This document shows positions 8,323 to 18,576 of a stretch of DNA of 64,000 nt, one piece after another; the first letter of the stretch is position 1; each line of letters starts with the position of its first letter. The position numbers and the translations under genes were made by a program. The stretch lies in contig CAKUBI010000006.1 of assembly GCA_934636865.1 (NCBI GenBank), positions 13,561 to 77,560 on the forward strand. Direction: 5' to 3'. The notes beneath the pieces were generated by a model that made no database searches, had not been told where the DNA came from, and saw nothing but the letters and a program-made list of their open reading frames with translations. This DNA is from an uncultured Oscillospiraceae bacterium. Its GTDB lineage: Bacteria > Bacillota > Clostridia > Oscillospirales > Oscillospiraceae.

Positions 8323-9000
8323 ATGAGTTTCCTTGCCAGAAGAACGCACGGGCAGATGTCAGAATCGCTGCTGACGGCCTCGTTCATCATCCTGTCCGGC
8401 GGCCTGCAGGACGCCTACACCTATCTTTGCCGCGGCAAGGTCTTTGCCAACGCGCAGACGGGCAACATCGTGCTCTTCAGCGCCCACCTTTTTGAGGGCG
8501 AATGGGCGCTGAGCGCGAGCTACCTTGTGCCGCTGCTCGCGTTCATGCTCGGCGTTTTCGTGGCCGAGTGCGTCCACCGGCGCTATAAGAGCATGGAAAA
8601 GGTCCACTGGCGCCAGCTCATCATTCTGGCGGAGATCGTGCTGCTGTTTCTTGTCGGCTTTCTGCCGCAGAGCGTCAACACGCTGGCGAACGCGCTCGTT
8701 TCGTTCGTCTGCGCCATGCAGGTGCAGACCTTCCGCAAGGTGCGCGGCCATGCCTACGCGAGCACGATGTGCATCGGCAACATGCGCAGCGGCACGGACG
8801 CGCTGTGCGCCTACTTCCACACGCACGATAAGAAAATTTTGCAGAAATCCCTGACCTATTTTGCCGTGATCGGCATTTTCGCCGTGGGCGCGGGCTTTGG
8901 CGCGCTGCTGACAAAGCACTTTGCCGAGCGCGGGATCTGGGTGTCCTGCGTGCTGCTGGCCGTGAGCTTTCTCATCATGTTCATCCGCGAGGAAAACTGA
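8323..9000 (+). CDS. YoaK/DUF1275 family membrane protein
   Basis: A 225-residue integral membrane protein with about six hydrophobic segments. The N-terminal part (LSGGLQDAYTYLCRGKVFAN, then AQTGNIVLFS) is the characteristic start of the YoaK/DUF1275 family, whose substrate is unknown. It follows purB by 30 bases and shares the terminator at 9015-9055, so it is probably cotranscribed with purB, although a functional link is not established. Confidence 0.85.
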   Translation: MSFLARRTHGQMSESLLTASFIILSGGLQDAYTYLCRGKVFANAQTGNIVLFSAHLFEGEWALSASYLVPLLAFMLGVFVAECVHRRYKSMEKVHWRQLIILAEIVLLFLVGFLPQSVNTLANALVSFVCAMQVQTFRKVRGHAYASTMCIGNMRSGTDALCAYFHTHDKKILQKSLTYFAVIGIFAVGAGFGALLTKHFAERGIWVSCVLLAVSFLIMFIREEN

Positions 9001-9014
9001 AACTGTCTCTCCCG

Positions 9015-9055
9015 GAGCGGAGACCGAAGAAATTCGGTCTCCGCTCTTTTTTTGT
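9015..9055 (+). terminator. Terminator after the YoaK-family gene
   Basis: GAGCGGAGACCGA pairs with TCGGTCTCCGCTC around a short loop, followed by eight T. Confidence 0.9.
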
Positions 9056-9249
9056 AAAAATGACGGACGGTCATGTTTGACGCTGCAAAACGGGGCAGAC
9101 TATTATGAACGAATCGTGAAGAATGCGCAAGACTGGACAAAAGACGCTGAGTGCACATAGAAGCGGGAGGAAAACTGTGTTATAAAGATGGCATAAAGAA
9201 GGAAATGCCGAAAATCAAAGCAAAATAGAGTTTATTCAAAAAATAAATG

Positions 9250-9278
9250 TTGACTTGTTTATTTAAAGTATCTATAAT
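9250..9278 (+). promoter_or_regulatory. Promoter of the V-ATPase operon
   Basis: TTGACT (9250-9255), a 17-base spacer and a perfect TATAAT (9273-9278), 55 bases before the first ATPase gene. The 332-base gap after the YoaK gene otherwise holds only AT-rich DNA and a small ATGAC-N5-GTCAT inverted repeat near 9059-9073 whose role is unknown. Confidence 0.8.
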
Positions 9279-9332
9279 ATGAAACAATTCATCGCGCCGG
9301 AAGCGGCGCGGCGGAAAACGAGGTGAACCGGA

Positions 9333-9659
9333 ATGGCAATGGAAGAACTGCGTTATGTGCAGGAATTGGAAGAGAAGCTTGCAGAGCAATACGCGCTCGC
9401 GCAGGCGGAAGCGAAAAAGACCGTCGCCGTGGAGCAGCGCGCCTGCGCCCGCCAGATCGAGGACAACCGCCGCAACTGCGACGTGGAGGCCCGGCAGAAG
9501 ATGGCGGACGCCGAGCAGCGCGCCCGGCAGCGGACGGAGGAGATCCTCGCCAAAGCGCGTGAGGAATGCGGGCAGATGCAGAACGCGGCGCGCGGAAGAT
9601 TACCCCGCGCGGCGCAGTGGATCGCGGAAGAGGTTGTGAAAAGCGAATGGCAATCGTAA
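9333..9659 (+). CDS. ntpF: V-type ATPase peripheral stalk subunit G/H
   Basis: A 108-residue protein, almost entirely charged coiled coil (MAMEELRYVQELEEKLAEQY onward, with many EQRA and AEQRARQR heptad-like stretches). This matches the thin stator subunit (NtpF in Enterococcus hirae, AtpH/G elsewhere) that pairs with NtpE to hold the head against the membrane subunit I. It is the first gene of the operon, 55 bases after the promoter, and its last 13 bases overlap the start of ntpI. Confidence 0.85.
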   Translation: MAMEELRYVQELEEKLAEQYALAQAEAKKTVAVEQRACARQIEDNRRNCDVEARQKMADAEQRARQRTEEILAKAREECGQMQNAARGRLPRAAQWIAEEVVKSEWQS

Positions 9660-11569
9660 AGATGAAGCACCTGCGCCTTGTGGGGCTTGAGAGCGAGCGC
9701 GAAGCGCTGCTGCGGGCCATGCAGGACATGGGCTGCATAGAGGTGACGGGCGTGGACGGCGCGGAGGACGCACGCAGCGCGGGCTTTGCCCGCCCGGACG
9801 ACAAGGCGCTGCTGAATGCGCAGGAAAGCGCACGCGCCTGCCGCACGGCGCTCGCGGCGCTGGACCGCTTTGCCCCGGAGAAAAAGGGGCTTTTCCGCAA
9901 GCGCGCGGCGGTCACGCGCGATGACTTTTTCAGCGCGGAGAGCGAAAAGGCCGCAAAGGACGCAGCAGACGAGCTGAACGCCCTGCAGCGCCGCCTCGGC
10001 GAGATCGAAAGCGAGCGCACGAAGGAAGAGACGCTGCGCGCCTCGCTTGCCCCGTGGCTGACGCTCGATGTGCCGCTCGATCAGGCGGACGGCGCGCTGT
10101 GCGTTTCCTTCGGAACAGTCGGCGCGGCGGTGACGGACGAGACGCTGAATGGAGCCTTCGAGGGCTTCGACGGCCTTGCGCTGTGGCGGCAGGCGTCGGC
10201 GGACCGGTCGCTGCGGTATCTGCTCGTTATCTGCCACGAAAGCGTCCGGGAGCAGGCAATGGCCGCGCTGCGGGAGACCGGCTTTTCCTCCGTGAGCTTC
10301 CGCGGCCTGCACGGCGCGGCGAAGGAAAACGACGAGGGCGCGCAGGCGCGCCTTGCCGCTCTGGAAGAAGAAAAACAGCGCATCGGGCAGCGCATGACGG
10401 CGCTTGGCGATAAGCGCGCGCTGCTGCTGCGTGCGAGCGACCGCGCCGCCATCACGCTGCGGCGCGAGGAGGCGAAAAGCCGCCTTGTCGAAACGGACAA
10501 GGCCTTCCTGCTCGAGGGCTGGCTGCCCGCCGGTCGCTGCGCAGAGCTTGAAACGGTCCTCACACCCTTCACCTGTGCGTTTGAAACGCGCGAGCCGGCG
10601 GAGGACGAGTACCCGCAGGTGCCGGTACAGCTCCAGAACAATAAGCTGACGCGCCCGCTCAACATGGTCACGGAGATGTATTCCCTCCCGGCCTACGGGA
10701 CGCTTGACCCGAATCCGCTGATGGCGCCGTTTTTCATCCTGTTCTACGGCATCATGATGGCGGATATGGGCTACGGCATTCTGATGATCCTCGCGTCGGT
10801 CATTATCAGCAAAAAGTACCGCCCCAAGGGCACGAGCGGGGAGCTGTTCAGCCTGCTGGGCCTGTGCGGCGTGAGCACTTTTATCATGGGCGCGCTGACG
10901 GGCGGCTTTTTCGGCGACTTTCTCACCCAGCTCGCCGCGCTCATCAGCCCCGGCACGGTGTTCGCTCTGCCGAAGCTCTTTGACCCGCTCGACGATCTGA
11001 CGATGATTTTGATCGGCTCGATGGCGCTGGGCCTTGTGCAGATCATCACGGGCATGGCGATCAGCCTGATCGAAAAGTGCAGGCGAAAAAAATTCCTCGA
11101 CGCCTTTTTCGAGGAGATCACCTGGTGGCTCGTGTTTCTCGGCATTGCGCTCGCGGCGCTTGGAAAGGGCACAGCGGTGCTGTACGCGGGCATTGTGCTG
11201 GTGCTGCTCGGACCCATCGTGCAGGGCAAGGGCTGGGGCAGGCTCACGGGCGTGTTCGGCTCGGTCTATAACCACGTGACAGGCTACTTCGGCGATATTT
11301 TGTCCTACACGCGCCTGATGGCGCTGATGCTCGCGGGCAGCGTGATCGCGCAGGTATTCAACATGCTCGCGGCGATGCCGGGGAATGTGATCGCGTTTCT
11401 CATCATCTCGATGCTCGGCAACGCGATGAACTTCGGACTCAACCTTCTGGGCTGCTACGTGCACGACTTGAGATTGCAGTGCCTTGAATTTTTCAACAAG
11501 TTCTACGTCGATGGCGGAAAGCCCTTCCGCCCCATGACGCTGGACACGGAATATGTGGACCTACAGTAA
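9647..11569 (+). CDS. ntpI: V-type ATPase membrane subunit I
   Basis: A 640-residue stator protein that carries the ion half-channels beside the c-ring. The N-terminal half is soluble and partly coiled coil; the C-terminal half has about seven membrane helices starting near the segment FFILFYGIMMADMGYG, a conserved landmark of the a/I family. The start at 9647 overlaps ntpF by 13 bases in another frame, and the family N-terminus (MAIVKMKHLRLVG) begins there, so translational coupling is likely. A conserved Arg in the last helices (SYTRLMALMLAGSVIA) should face the c-ring glutamate. Confidence 0.94.
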   Translation: MAIVKMKHLRLVGLESEREALLRAMQDMGCIEVTGVDGAEDARSAGFARPDDKALLNAQESARACRTALAALDRFAPEKKGLFRKRAAVTRDDFFSAESEKAAKDAADELNALQRRLGEIESERTKEETLRASLAPWLTLDVPLDQADGALCVSFGTVGAAVTDETLNGAFEGFDGLALWRQASADRSLRYLLVICHESVREQAMAALRETGFSSVSFRGLHGAAKENDEGAQARLAALEEEKQRIGQRMTALGDKRALLLRASDRAAITLRREEAKSRLVETDKAFLLEGWLPAGRCAELETVLTPFTCAFETREPAEDEYPQVPVQLQNNKLTRPLNMVTEMYSLPAYGTLDPNPLMAPFFILFYGIMMADMGYGILMILASVIISKKYRPKGTSGELFSLLGLCGVSTFIMGALTGGFFGDFLTQLAALISPGTVFALPKLFDPLDDLTMILIGSMALGLVQIITGMAISLIEKCRRKKFLDAFFEEITWWLVFLGIALAALGKGTAVLYAGIVLVLLGPIVQGKGWGRLTGVFGSVYNHVTGYFGDILSYTRLMALMLAGSVIAQVFNMLAAMPGNVIAFLIISMLGNAMNFGLNLLGCYVHDLRLQCLEFFNKFYVDGGKPFRPMTLDTEYVDLQ

Positions 11570-12082
<513 letters not shown>

Positions 12083-12114
12083 GAAACGTGCGCTGACAGA
12101 AAGGCGGAAACGCA

Positions 12115-12702
12115 ATGAACGGAATGGAAAAGATCGCCGCGCGCATGGAAGCGGACGCGCAGCGCGCGCTCGAAGCGCTGCACGAGGAGACCGAGCGCCA
12201 GCTCGCCGCGCTGCGGGAGGAGAGCGAGACGCGCGCCGGGCAGGAGCGCATCGCCGCCGCGGAAAGAGCGGATCAGGCGGCGCGCGAGCGCTACGAAAGG
12301 CTGTGCTCGGCGGCGGAGATGGAAACGCGCAAGCTCACGCTGCGCGCACAGCAGGAGGTGCTCTCCGAGGCCTACGACCTTGCGCTCAAGGAGCTGTGCG
12401 AAATGCCGGAGGAGAAATACCTCGACCTTCTGGTGCGCCTTTTAAAGCGCGCCGTGAGCACGGGGAGAGAAGAGATCCTTCTTTCCCAAAGGGACCGCGA
12501 CGCGCTGGGGCAGGAGCTTTTAGCGCATGCGAACCGCGAGCTCGGCACGAGCCTGACGCTCTCTCAAAAGTGCGCGCCCATCCGCGCGGGCTTTCTGCTC
12601 TCGAGCCGGGAGTGCGACGTGAACTGCTCGTTTGAAACGCTGCTCGCCCTCTCGCGCGAGCGGACCGAGCGCGGCGCGGCGCAGATCCTCTTTGCGCAGT
12701 AA
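12115..12702 (+). CDS. ntpE: V-type ATPase peripheral stalk subunit E
   Basis: A 195-residue stator subunit. The first ~100 residues are a long charged helix (KIAARMEADAQRALEALHEE and onward) that would pair with NtpF. The C-terminal half is a compact alpha/beta domain that contacts the head. It lies between ntpK and ntpC, the usual place. AAGGCGG is upstream of the ATG. Confidence 0.92.
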   Translation: MNGMEKIAARMEADAQRALEALHEETERQLAALREESETRAGQERIAAAERADQAARERYERLCSAAEMETRKLTLRAQQEVLSEAYDLALKELCEMPEEKYLDLLVRLLKRAVSTGREEILLSQRDRDALGQELLAHANRELGTSLTLSQKCAPIRAGFLLSSRECDVNCSFETLLALSRERTERGAAQILFAQ

Positions 12703-12717
12703 GGGAGGGGAGAAGCG

Positions 12718-13695
12718 GTGCAGCAGTATCGGGATACAAATTACGCAGCGGTCTCCGCGGCGCTGCACGCGCGCGAAGCGCGCCTTCTGACGCGCCCGCT
12801 CTGCGAGCGGATGCTCGAAGCCCCCACCGCGGAGGAGAGCGCCAAGGCGCTCATCGAGTGCGGCTATCCGCCGCTGGAGCGCTGCACGCTCGAGGCGGTG
12901 GAAGCGATGCTCGCGCGCGAGCGCGCGGAGCTTTACCGTGAGGCCGGCGCGCTCGCGCCGGACAAGCGCCTGGTGGAGTTCTTTGAGCTCAAATACGACT
13001 ATCACAACGCAAAGCTTGCCGTCAAGGCCCGCCTTACGGACGAGGACGTCTCTCGCCTTGCGATCGGCTGCGGCCGGTATGACGCGTCGGCACTCCTTCG
13101 CGGCGAGCGGGGGATGCTCTCTTCCCGCATGGGCCGCGCCATGGCGCGGGCGGAGAAGGAGGCCGAGGGCGGCGACGTCCGCGCAGCGGAGCTGACGCTC
13201 GACCGGGCGTGCTTTGAAGAGATGAGCGCGCTTGCCGGGGAGACGGGAAACGACTTTCTCATCGGCTATGCCGCTTTGCAGATCGACGCGGTCAACCTGC
13301 GCACGCTCGTGCGCACGCAGCGCATGGGCGCATCGGCGGAGCTTCTTTCCGCGGCGCTGCTGCCGGGGGGACATCTTCCGGCGGAGCGGCTCAGATCCGC
13401 GCGCGGCGACCGCCTTGCAGACCTCACGCGCGGCAGCGCGCTTGCGGGCGCGGGAGAGCTTGCCGCAGCGGCGCTGAACGGCGGCAGTCTCACGGCCTTT
13501 GAGCGCGCGTGCGACGACGCGCTCATGCAGTATTTGCAGCATGCGCGCAGAACGCCCTTCGGCCCCGAGGTCGTCGTCGGCTATCTGAGCGCGAAGGAGG
13601 CGGAATTCACCGCCGTGCGCACCATTTTATCCGGTAAGCTCGCAGGCCTTGCCGCGGAGGATATCCGCGCGCGCCTGCGCCTGAGCTATTTGTAA
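12718..13695 (+). CDS. ntpC: V-type ATPase subunit C
   Basis: A 325-residue, helix-rich protein of the V-type C/d family, the funnel that links the central shaft to the c-ring. The family pattern of three repeated helical bundles fits the Ala/Arg/Glu-rich sequence, and phrases such as FFELKYDYHNAKLAVKARL and DAVNLRTLVRTQRMG are typical. The start is GTG, with GGGAGGGGAG nine bases upstream; no better ATG is near. Confidence 0.9.
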   Translation: MQQYRDTNYAAVSAALHAREARLLTRPLCERMLEAPTAEESAKALIECGYPPLERCTLEAVEAMLARERAELYREAGALAPDKRLVEFFELKYDYHNAKLAVKARLTDEDVSRLAIGCGRYDASALLRGERGMLSSRMGRAMARAEKEAEGGDVRAAELTLDRACFEEMSALAGETGNDFLIGYAALQIDAVNLRTLVRTQRMGASAELLSAALLPGGHLPAERLRSARGDRLADLTRGSALAGAGELAAAALNGGSLTAFERACDDALMQYLQHARRTPFGPEVVVGYLSAKEAEFTAVRTILSGKLAGLAAEDIRARLRLSYL

Positions 13696-13708
13696 GGAGG
13701 AGCGGAAG

Positions 13709-14017
13709 ATGAACAGGATCGCAGTGATCGGCGGGCGCGACAGCGTGCTCGGCTTCCGCGCGCTCGGGCTCGAGACCTGCATCGCCGAGACCGGCGAGCA
13801 GGCGAAAGCCGCCATTCACCGCATGGCGAAGGAAAACTACGCCATCATTTACCTCACCGAGCATCTTGCCGCGCAGATCCCTGCGGAGATCGAGCGGCGG
13901 CGCGGGGACACCGCCCCCGCGATCATCCTCATCCCCGGACGGGAGGGGAGCCTCGGCATCGGCATGGCGGGTGTGCGCACGGCCGCGGAAAAGGCCGTCG
14001 GCGCGGACATTTTGTAA
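13709..14017 (+). CDS. ntpG: V-type ATPase central shaft subunit F
   Basis: A 102-residue Rossmann-like protein ([20 protein letters not shown]) of the V-type F family, NtpG in E. hirae. It binds subunit D in the rotating shaft. It lies just before ntpA, with AAGGAGG upstream of its ATG. Length and N-terminus match the family. Confidence 0.92.
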   Translation: MNRIAVIGGRDSVLGFRALGLETCIAETGEQAKAAIHRMAKENYAIIYLTEHLAAQIPAEIERRRGDTAPAIILIPGREGSLGIGMAGVRTAAEKAVGADIL

Positions 14018-14034
14018 AAAGGAGCGAAAGCCTT

Positions 14035-15807
14035 ATGGGAAAGATCGTTAAAGTCTCCGGCCCGCTGGTCGTGGCGTCGGGACTTCCGGAAGCGAATATG
14101 GCGGACGTGGTCCGCGTGGGCGAGCAGCGCCTGATCGGCGAGATCCTGACGATGAGCGGCGATTCCGCCGCCATTCAGGTCTACGAGGAGACCTCGGGCC
14201 TGGGGCCCGGCGCGGAGGTCGTGACGACCGGCGCGCCGCTCTCGGTCGAGCTGGGGCCGGGCCTGATCGAGAACATTTACGACGGCATCCAGCGCCCGCT
14301 GGAGGTCATCCGGCAGAAGACCGGCGGCAACTTTCTGCCGCGCGGCGAGGAGGTCCCTGCGCTCGACCGCGAGAAAAAGTGGGACTTCACCGCTGTCGCC
14401 AGGGCCGGCGACCATTTGATCGGCGGCGACGTGCTCGGCACCGTGCAGGAAACGCCGTCCATCCTGCACAAGATCATGATGCCGCCGAAAATGAGCGGCA
14501 CCGTAAAGGAGATCAAGTCCGGCAGCTTCACCGTGGAGGATACGGTCGCCGTGGTCGAGACCGATAAGGGCGAGACAAAGGAGCTCACGATGATCCAGCG
14601 GTGGCCCGTGCGCGTGGGGCGCCCCTATACGAAGAAGTATCCGCCCGTCACGCCGCTCCAGTCCGGCCAGCGCATCGTAGATACGTTCTTCCCCGTAGCC
14701 AAGGGCGGTACGGCGGCCATTCCGGGGCCGTTCGGCAGCGGCAAGACCGTCATGCAGCACGCGCTCGCCAAGTGGGCGGACGTGGACCTTGTCGTTTACA
14801 TCGGCTGCGGCGAGCGCGGCAACGAGATGACCGACGTTCTGCGCGAGTTCCCCGAGCTCATCGACCCGCGCACGGGCGAGAGCCTGATGAAGCGCACGGT
14901 GCTGATCGCCAACACCTCGGATATGCCGGTCGCCGCGCGCGAAGCGAGCATCTACACCGGCATCACCATCGCGGAATACTTCCGCGACATGGGCTACGCC
15001 GTCGCGGTCATCGCGGACTCGACTTCCCGCTGGGCGGAGGCCCTGCGCGAGATGTCGGGCCGTCTTGAAGAAATGCCCGGCGAGGAGGGCTACCCCGCCT
15101 ACCTTTCCTCGCGCCTTGCGCAGTTCTACGAGCGCGCGGGCGTGGTCGAGTGCCTCGGCAGCGACGAGCGGCAGGGGAGCCTGACCGCCGTCGGCGCGGT
15201 GTCGCCTCCGGGCGGCGACCTTTCCGAGCCGGTCTCGCAGGCGACGATGCGCATCGTCAAGGTGTTCTGGGCGCTCGACTCGTCCCTTGCCTACCGCCGC
15301 CATTTCCCGGCGATCAACTGGCTCAACTCCTATTCGCTCTATCTGGACTCCCTGCGCCCGTGGTACAGCGAGCACCTGGGCCATGAGTTTTTGGAGAACC
15401 GCGAGTGGGCCATGGCGATGCTGCAGGAGGAGTCGAACCTCAACGAGATCGTCCAGCTCGTCGGCAAGGATTCCCTCAGCGCCAAGGACCAGATCACGCT
15501 CGAGGTCGCGCGCATGATCCGCGAGGACTTTTTGCAGCAGAACTCATTTGCCGACAACGACGCTTACTCCGAGTACGACCGGCAGGCGCGCATGCTCGCG
15601 CTCATCCGCCAGTACGATACGCAGTGCCGCGGCGCGGCGGAGCGCGGCGGCGACCTTGCGGCGATGTTCGCCGTTCCCGCGCGCGAAAAGATCGGCCGCG
15701 CCAAGGGCGTGCCCGCCGAGCAGTACAAGGACGCCTACGCGAACCTCCTCGTCGAGATGGAGGAGGAGCTCGGCGCGATCGCTGAGAAGGGAGAGAAGGA
15801 AGAATGA
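14035..15807 (+). CDS. ntpA: V-type ATPase catalytic subunit A
   Basis: A 590-residue catalytic subunit of the A3B3 head. The P-loop GPFGSGKTV lies near residue 230. The bulge domain typical of A subunits precedes it ([18 protein letters not shown] region), and [20 protein letters not shown] carries the family signature. It couples ATP hydrolysis or synthesis to rotation of the NtpD/G shaft. It overlaps ntpB by four bases (ATGA), giving near-equal expression. Confidence 0.97.
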   Translation: MGKIVKVSGPLVVASGLPEANMADVVRVGEQRLIGEILTMSGDSAAIQVYEETSGLGPGAEVVTTGAPLSVELGPGLIENIYDGIQRPLEVIRQKTGGNFLPRGEEVPALDREKKWDFTAVARAGDHLIGGDVLGTVQETPSILHKIMMPPKMSGTVKEIKSGSFTVEDTVAVVETDKGETKELTMIQRWPVRVGRPYTKKYPPVTPLQSGQRIVDTFFPVAKGGTAAIPGPFGSGKTVMQHALAKWADVDLVVYIGCGERGNEMTDVLREFPELIDPRTGESLMKRTVLIANTSDMPVAAREASIYTGITIAEYFRDMGYAVAVIADSTSRWAEALREMSGRLEEMPGEEGYPAYLSSRLAQFYERAGVVECLGSDERQGSLTAVGAVSPPGGDLSEPVSQATMRIVKVFWALDSSLAYRRHFPAINWLNSYSLYLDSLRPWYSEHLGHEFLENREWAMAMLQEESNLNEIVQLVGKDSLSAKDQITLEVARMIREDFLQQNSFADNDAYSEYDRQARMLALIRQYDTQCRGAAERGGDLAAMFAVPAREKIGRAKGVPAEQYKDAYANLLVEMEEELGAIAEKGEKEE

Positions 15808-17180
15808 TCCGTGAATACAAGACCATCCGCGAAATTTCCGGCCCTCTGATGGTCGTGGACCATGTGCAGGGCGTCACATACGACGAGCTGGCGGAGATCG
15901 TCCTCTCCGACGGCAGCACGCGCCGCTGCAAGGTGCTCGAGGTGAACGGCGACCGCGCGGTCGTGCAGCTCTTTGAAGCGTCGGCCGGCATCAACCTTGC
16001 CGATTCGCGCATCCGCTTTCTGGGCCACCCGCTGCAGCTTGCGGTCTCGCGCGATATGCTCGGGCGCGTCTTTAACGGCATGGGCCAGCCCATCGACGGC
16101 GGCCCCGCCATCATTGCCGACGAGCACCGCGACATCAACGGCCTTGCGATGAACCCCGCCGCGCGCAACTACCCCAACGAGTTCATCCAGACCGGCATTT
16201 CCACGATCGACGGGCTCAACACCCTCGTGCGCGGGCAGAAGCTGCCGATCTTCTCCGGCTCGGGCCTGCCGCACGCGCAGCTGGCCGCGCAGATCGCGCG
16301 CCAGGCGAAGGTGCTCGACGGCGAGAGCAACTTCGCCGTCGTGTTCGCGGCCATCGGCATCACGTTTGAAGAGTCGGAGTACTTCGCCAACGAATTTAAG
16401 CGCACCGGCGCCATCGACCGCACGGTGCTCTTTACGAACCTTGCCAACGACCCCGCCGTCGAGCGTATCGCAACGCCGCGCATGGCGCTCACCGCCGCGG
16501 AGTATCTGGCGTTCGACTGCGGCATGCACGTGCTCGTCATCCTGACGGATATCACGAACTATGCCGAGGCTCTGCGCGAGATCAGCGCGGCAAAGAAGGA
16601 GGTCCCCGGCCGCCGCGGCTATCCCGGCTACCTCTATACGGACCTTGCGACGATGTACGAGCGCGCGGGCCGTCAGGTGGGCAAGGACGGTTCCATCACG
16701 ATGATCCCCATCCTCACGATGCCCGAGGACGACAAGACCCACCCCATCCCCGACCTCACAGGCTATATCACCGAGGGGCAGATCATCCTCTCGCGCGAGC
16801 TGTACCGCCGCGGCATCAACCCGCCGGTGGACGTGCTGCCGAGCCTGTCGCGCCTCAAGGACAAGGGCATCGGCGCGGGCAAGACGCGCGAGGACCACTC
16901 CGGCACGATGAACCAGCTCTTTGCGGCCTATGCCACCGGCAAGGAGAATAAGGAGCTCATGTCGATCCTCGGCGAAGCGGCGCTGAGCCCGACGGACCTT
17001 CTCTACGCGAAGTTTGCCGACGAGTTTGAAAAGCGCTACGTCGCGCAGGGCGGCGACGAGAACCGCTCCATCGAGCAGACGCTCGACCTCGGCTGGGAGC
17101 TGCTCTCCATCCTGCCGCGCAGCGAGCTCAAGCGCATCAAGCCGGAGTATATCGACAAATATCTCAAAAAGAGCGAGTAA
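15804..17180 (+). CDS. ntpB: V-type ATPase non-catalytic subunit B
   Basis: A 458-residue head subunit that alternates with NtpA. It resembles A but lacks the P-loop lysine motif; at the same place it has [20 protein letters not shown], typical of B subunits. [18 protein letters not shown] and [20 protein letters not shown] match the family. Its ATG lies inside the last codons of ntpA. Confidence 0.97.
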   Translation: MIREYKTIREISGPLMVVDHVQGVTYDELAEIVLSDGSTRRCKVLEVNGDRAVVQLFEASAGINLADSRIRFLGHPLQLAVSRDMLGRVFNGMGQPIDGGPAIIADEHRDINGLAMNPAARNYPNEFIQTGISTIDGLNTLVRGQKLPIFSGSGLPHAQLAAQIARQAKVLDGESNFAVVFAAIGITFEESEYFANEFKRTGAIDRTVLFTNLANDPAVERIATPRMALTAAEYLAFDCGMHVLVILTDITNYAEALREISAAKKEVPGRRGYPGYLYTDLATMYERAGRQVGKDGSITMIPILTMPEDDKTHPIPDLTGYITEGQIILSRELYRRGINPPVDVLPSLSRLKDKGIGAGKTREDHSGTMNQLFAAYATGKENKELMSILGEAALSPTDLLYAKFADEFEKRYVAQGGDENRSIEQTLDLGWELLSILPRSELKRIKPEYIDKYLKKSE

Positions 17181-17193
17181 GGGGGGGAGAAAC

Positions 17194-17886
17194 GTGCCTG
17201 CGACCATTGTCAATCCCACCCGCATGGAGCTCACGCGCCTCAAGGCGCGCCTGCGCACCGCCCAGCGTGGGCACAAGCTCCTCAAGGACAAGCGCGACGA
17301 GCTGATGAAGCAGTTCATGGAGGTCGTGCGCGAGGACCGCGCCCTGCGCGAAAAGGTCGAGCAGTCGCTCGCGAAGGCCTACGGCTCGTTCACCGTGGCG
17401 AGCGCGCTGATGTCCCCGGAGATGCTCGAGCAGGCGCTGCTCATCCCGCGCCAGAGCGTCGCGCTTGAAACGCACACGGAGAACGTGATGAGCGTCGAGG
17501 TGCCGCGCTATGAATTCAAGCTCGCGAGCGAGGACGGCGGGGACATTTACCCCTACGGCTTTGCTCAGACGAGCGGCGAGCTCGATGACGCCGTGCGCGA
17601 GCTGGGCGAGATCCTGCCCGACCTTCTCCGCCTGGCCGAGGTCGAGAAGGCGACGCAGCTGCTCGCCGCCGAGATCGAGCGCACAAGACGGCGCGTCAAC
17701 GCGCTCGAATACGTCAAGATCCCGCAGATGCAGCAGAGCATCAAATATATCACGATGAAGCTCGACGAAAACGAGCGCGCGAACACCATCCGCCTGATGA
17801 AGGTCAAGGATATGATCCTGCAGGAGGCCATCGAGGAGCGCCGCGAGCTCGACGCGGCAGAGGGCAGCGGCGTTGCGGAACGCTGA
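17194..17886 (+). CDS. ntpD: V-type ATPase central shaft subunit D
   Basis: A 230-residue shaft protein with long N- and C-terminal helices forming the coiled-coil axle inside the head. [19 protein letters not shown] is the typical start and [16 protein letters not shown] the typical C-terminal motif. The start is GTG, 13 bases after ntpB, with a G-rich ribosome site; an in-frame reading further upstream only overlaps ntpB. It is the last gene of the operon; a terminator follows about 100 bases later, beyond the left boundary repeat of the mobile-element scar. Confidence 0.95.
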   Translation: MPATIVNPTRMELTRLKARLRTAQRGHKLLKDKRDELMKQFMEVVREDRALREKVEQSLAKAYGSFTVASALMSPEMLEQALLIPRQSVALETHTENVMSVEVPRYEFKLASEDGGDIYPYGFAQTSGELDDAVRELGEILPDLLRLAEVEKATQLLAAEIERTRRRVNALEYVKIPQMQQSIKYITMKLDENERANTIRLMKVKDMILQEAIEERRELDAAEGSGVAER

Positions 17887-17901
17887 AAGCCCGATAGAAA
17901 G

Positions 17902-17947
17902 AAAAAAGAGACAGACGCTCAGGCGTGTGCCGATAAGACAGTAATTT
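17902..17947. repeat. Left boundary repeat of the decayed element
   Basis: Contains GAGACAGACGC (17908-17918) and TAAGACAGTAA (17934-17944). Read on the opposite strand, the same blocks in the same order occur at 20464-20514, so the two form an outward-facing imperfect inverted repeat around the AT-rich island. Six A residues flank the block at its outer side, matching six T at the other end. Confidence 0.55.
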
Positions 17948-17991
17948 GAGGAAACTACAAAATCGGCATCTGCCAAGCAGGATTGGACAAC

Positions 17992-18034
17992 AAAACAGGC
18001 GGCACTCAACGTCGGTTGGGTGCTGCCTGTTTTT
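17992..18034 (+). terminator. Terminator downstream of the V-ATPase operon
   Basis: AAAACAGGCGGCACTCAAC pairs with GTTGGGTGCTGCCTGTTTT, two wobble positions, GTCG loop, then a T tract. It is 106 bases after ntpD and lies inside the boundary repeats, so it may belong to the inserted element rather than to the ATPase operon. Confidence 0.75.
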
Positions 18035-18576
18035 GTACATCTAAGGGTTGAGAATCACCTGTTTTTTGCGCTGAAAAGCAAGGATAGCGAAAAGGGTGAA
18101 ATAGTTATCGCCTCTGTGCGGTTCTTTTGTGAAACAGCGAATCGCTGCATAGCGGATACCGTTCGCTGGGGAGTGCGTATATTTGCGGTCAAGCAAAATA
18201 CCCCTCAAAACCGTAAAGTCGATAGGTGGGTATTTCGATGCAGAGTATGATTGACACTGTAAGAATCGAAAAATCAGATTTTAACACAAAATAATATTGC
18301 TAAATGGCGATAACTTCCGTCGCGCCTATTGAAAATAGAATGATTGCTATGTTATACTGTGTGTACACACGAACGGGCGGGCACGTTTGATGATCTGATC
18401 CGCAATGCCCCGGTGGCGCATGCTGATTTCGTTTTGAACGGCAGCACAAAGATGTATTCTGAAGCAGTTACTGAGTACAGTCTTTTGGATCAGATTACAT
18501 GAGAAGTGAAAGTTTGGTACACCGAATACCGAGTTGAGAAAGATATACGAGGAAGGGGCACAGAGGTGAACGATTT
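18035..18576. other. Gene-poor remnant DNA
   Basis: About 540 bases of AT-richer sequence without a complete gene. A plus-strand reading from about 18380 to the TGA at 18502 (GTFDDLIRNAPVAHADFV and onward, about 40 codons) looks like the tail of a real protein and has no start. A short open reading at 18118-18250 has protein-like composition but no recognisable family. I interpret the stretch as deleted mobile-element genes. Confidence 0.4.

Noticed and set aside
9353..11464. A 703-codon minus-strand reading across ntpF and ntpI
   Set aside because: It spans two overlapping real genes, lacks a ribosome site and has shadow composition (many His, Arg, Gln, Ala).
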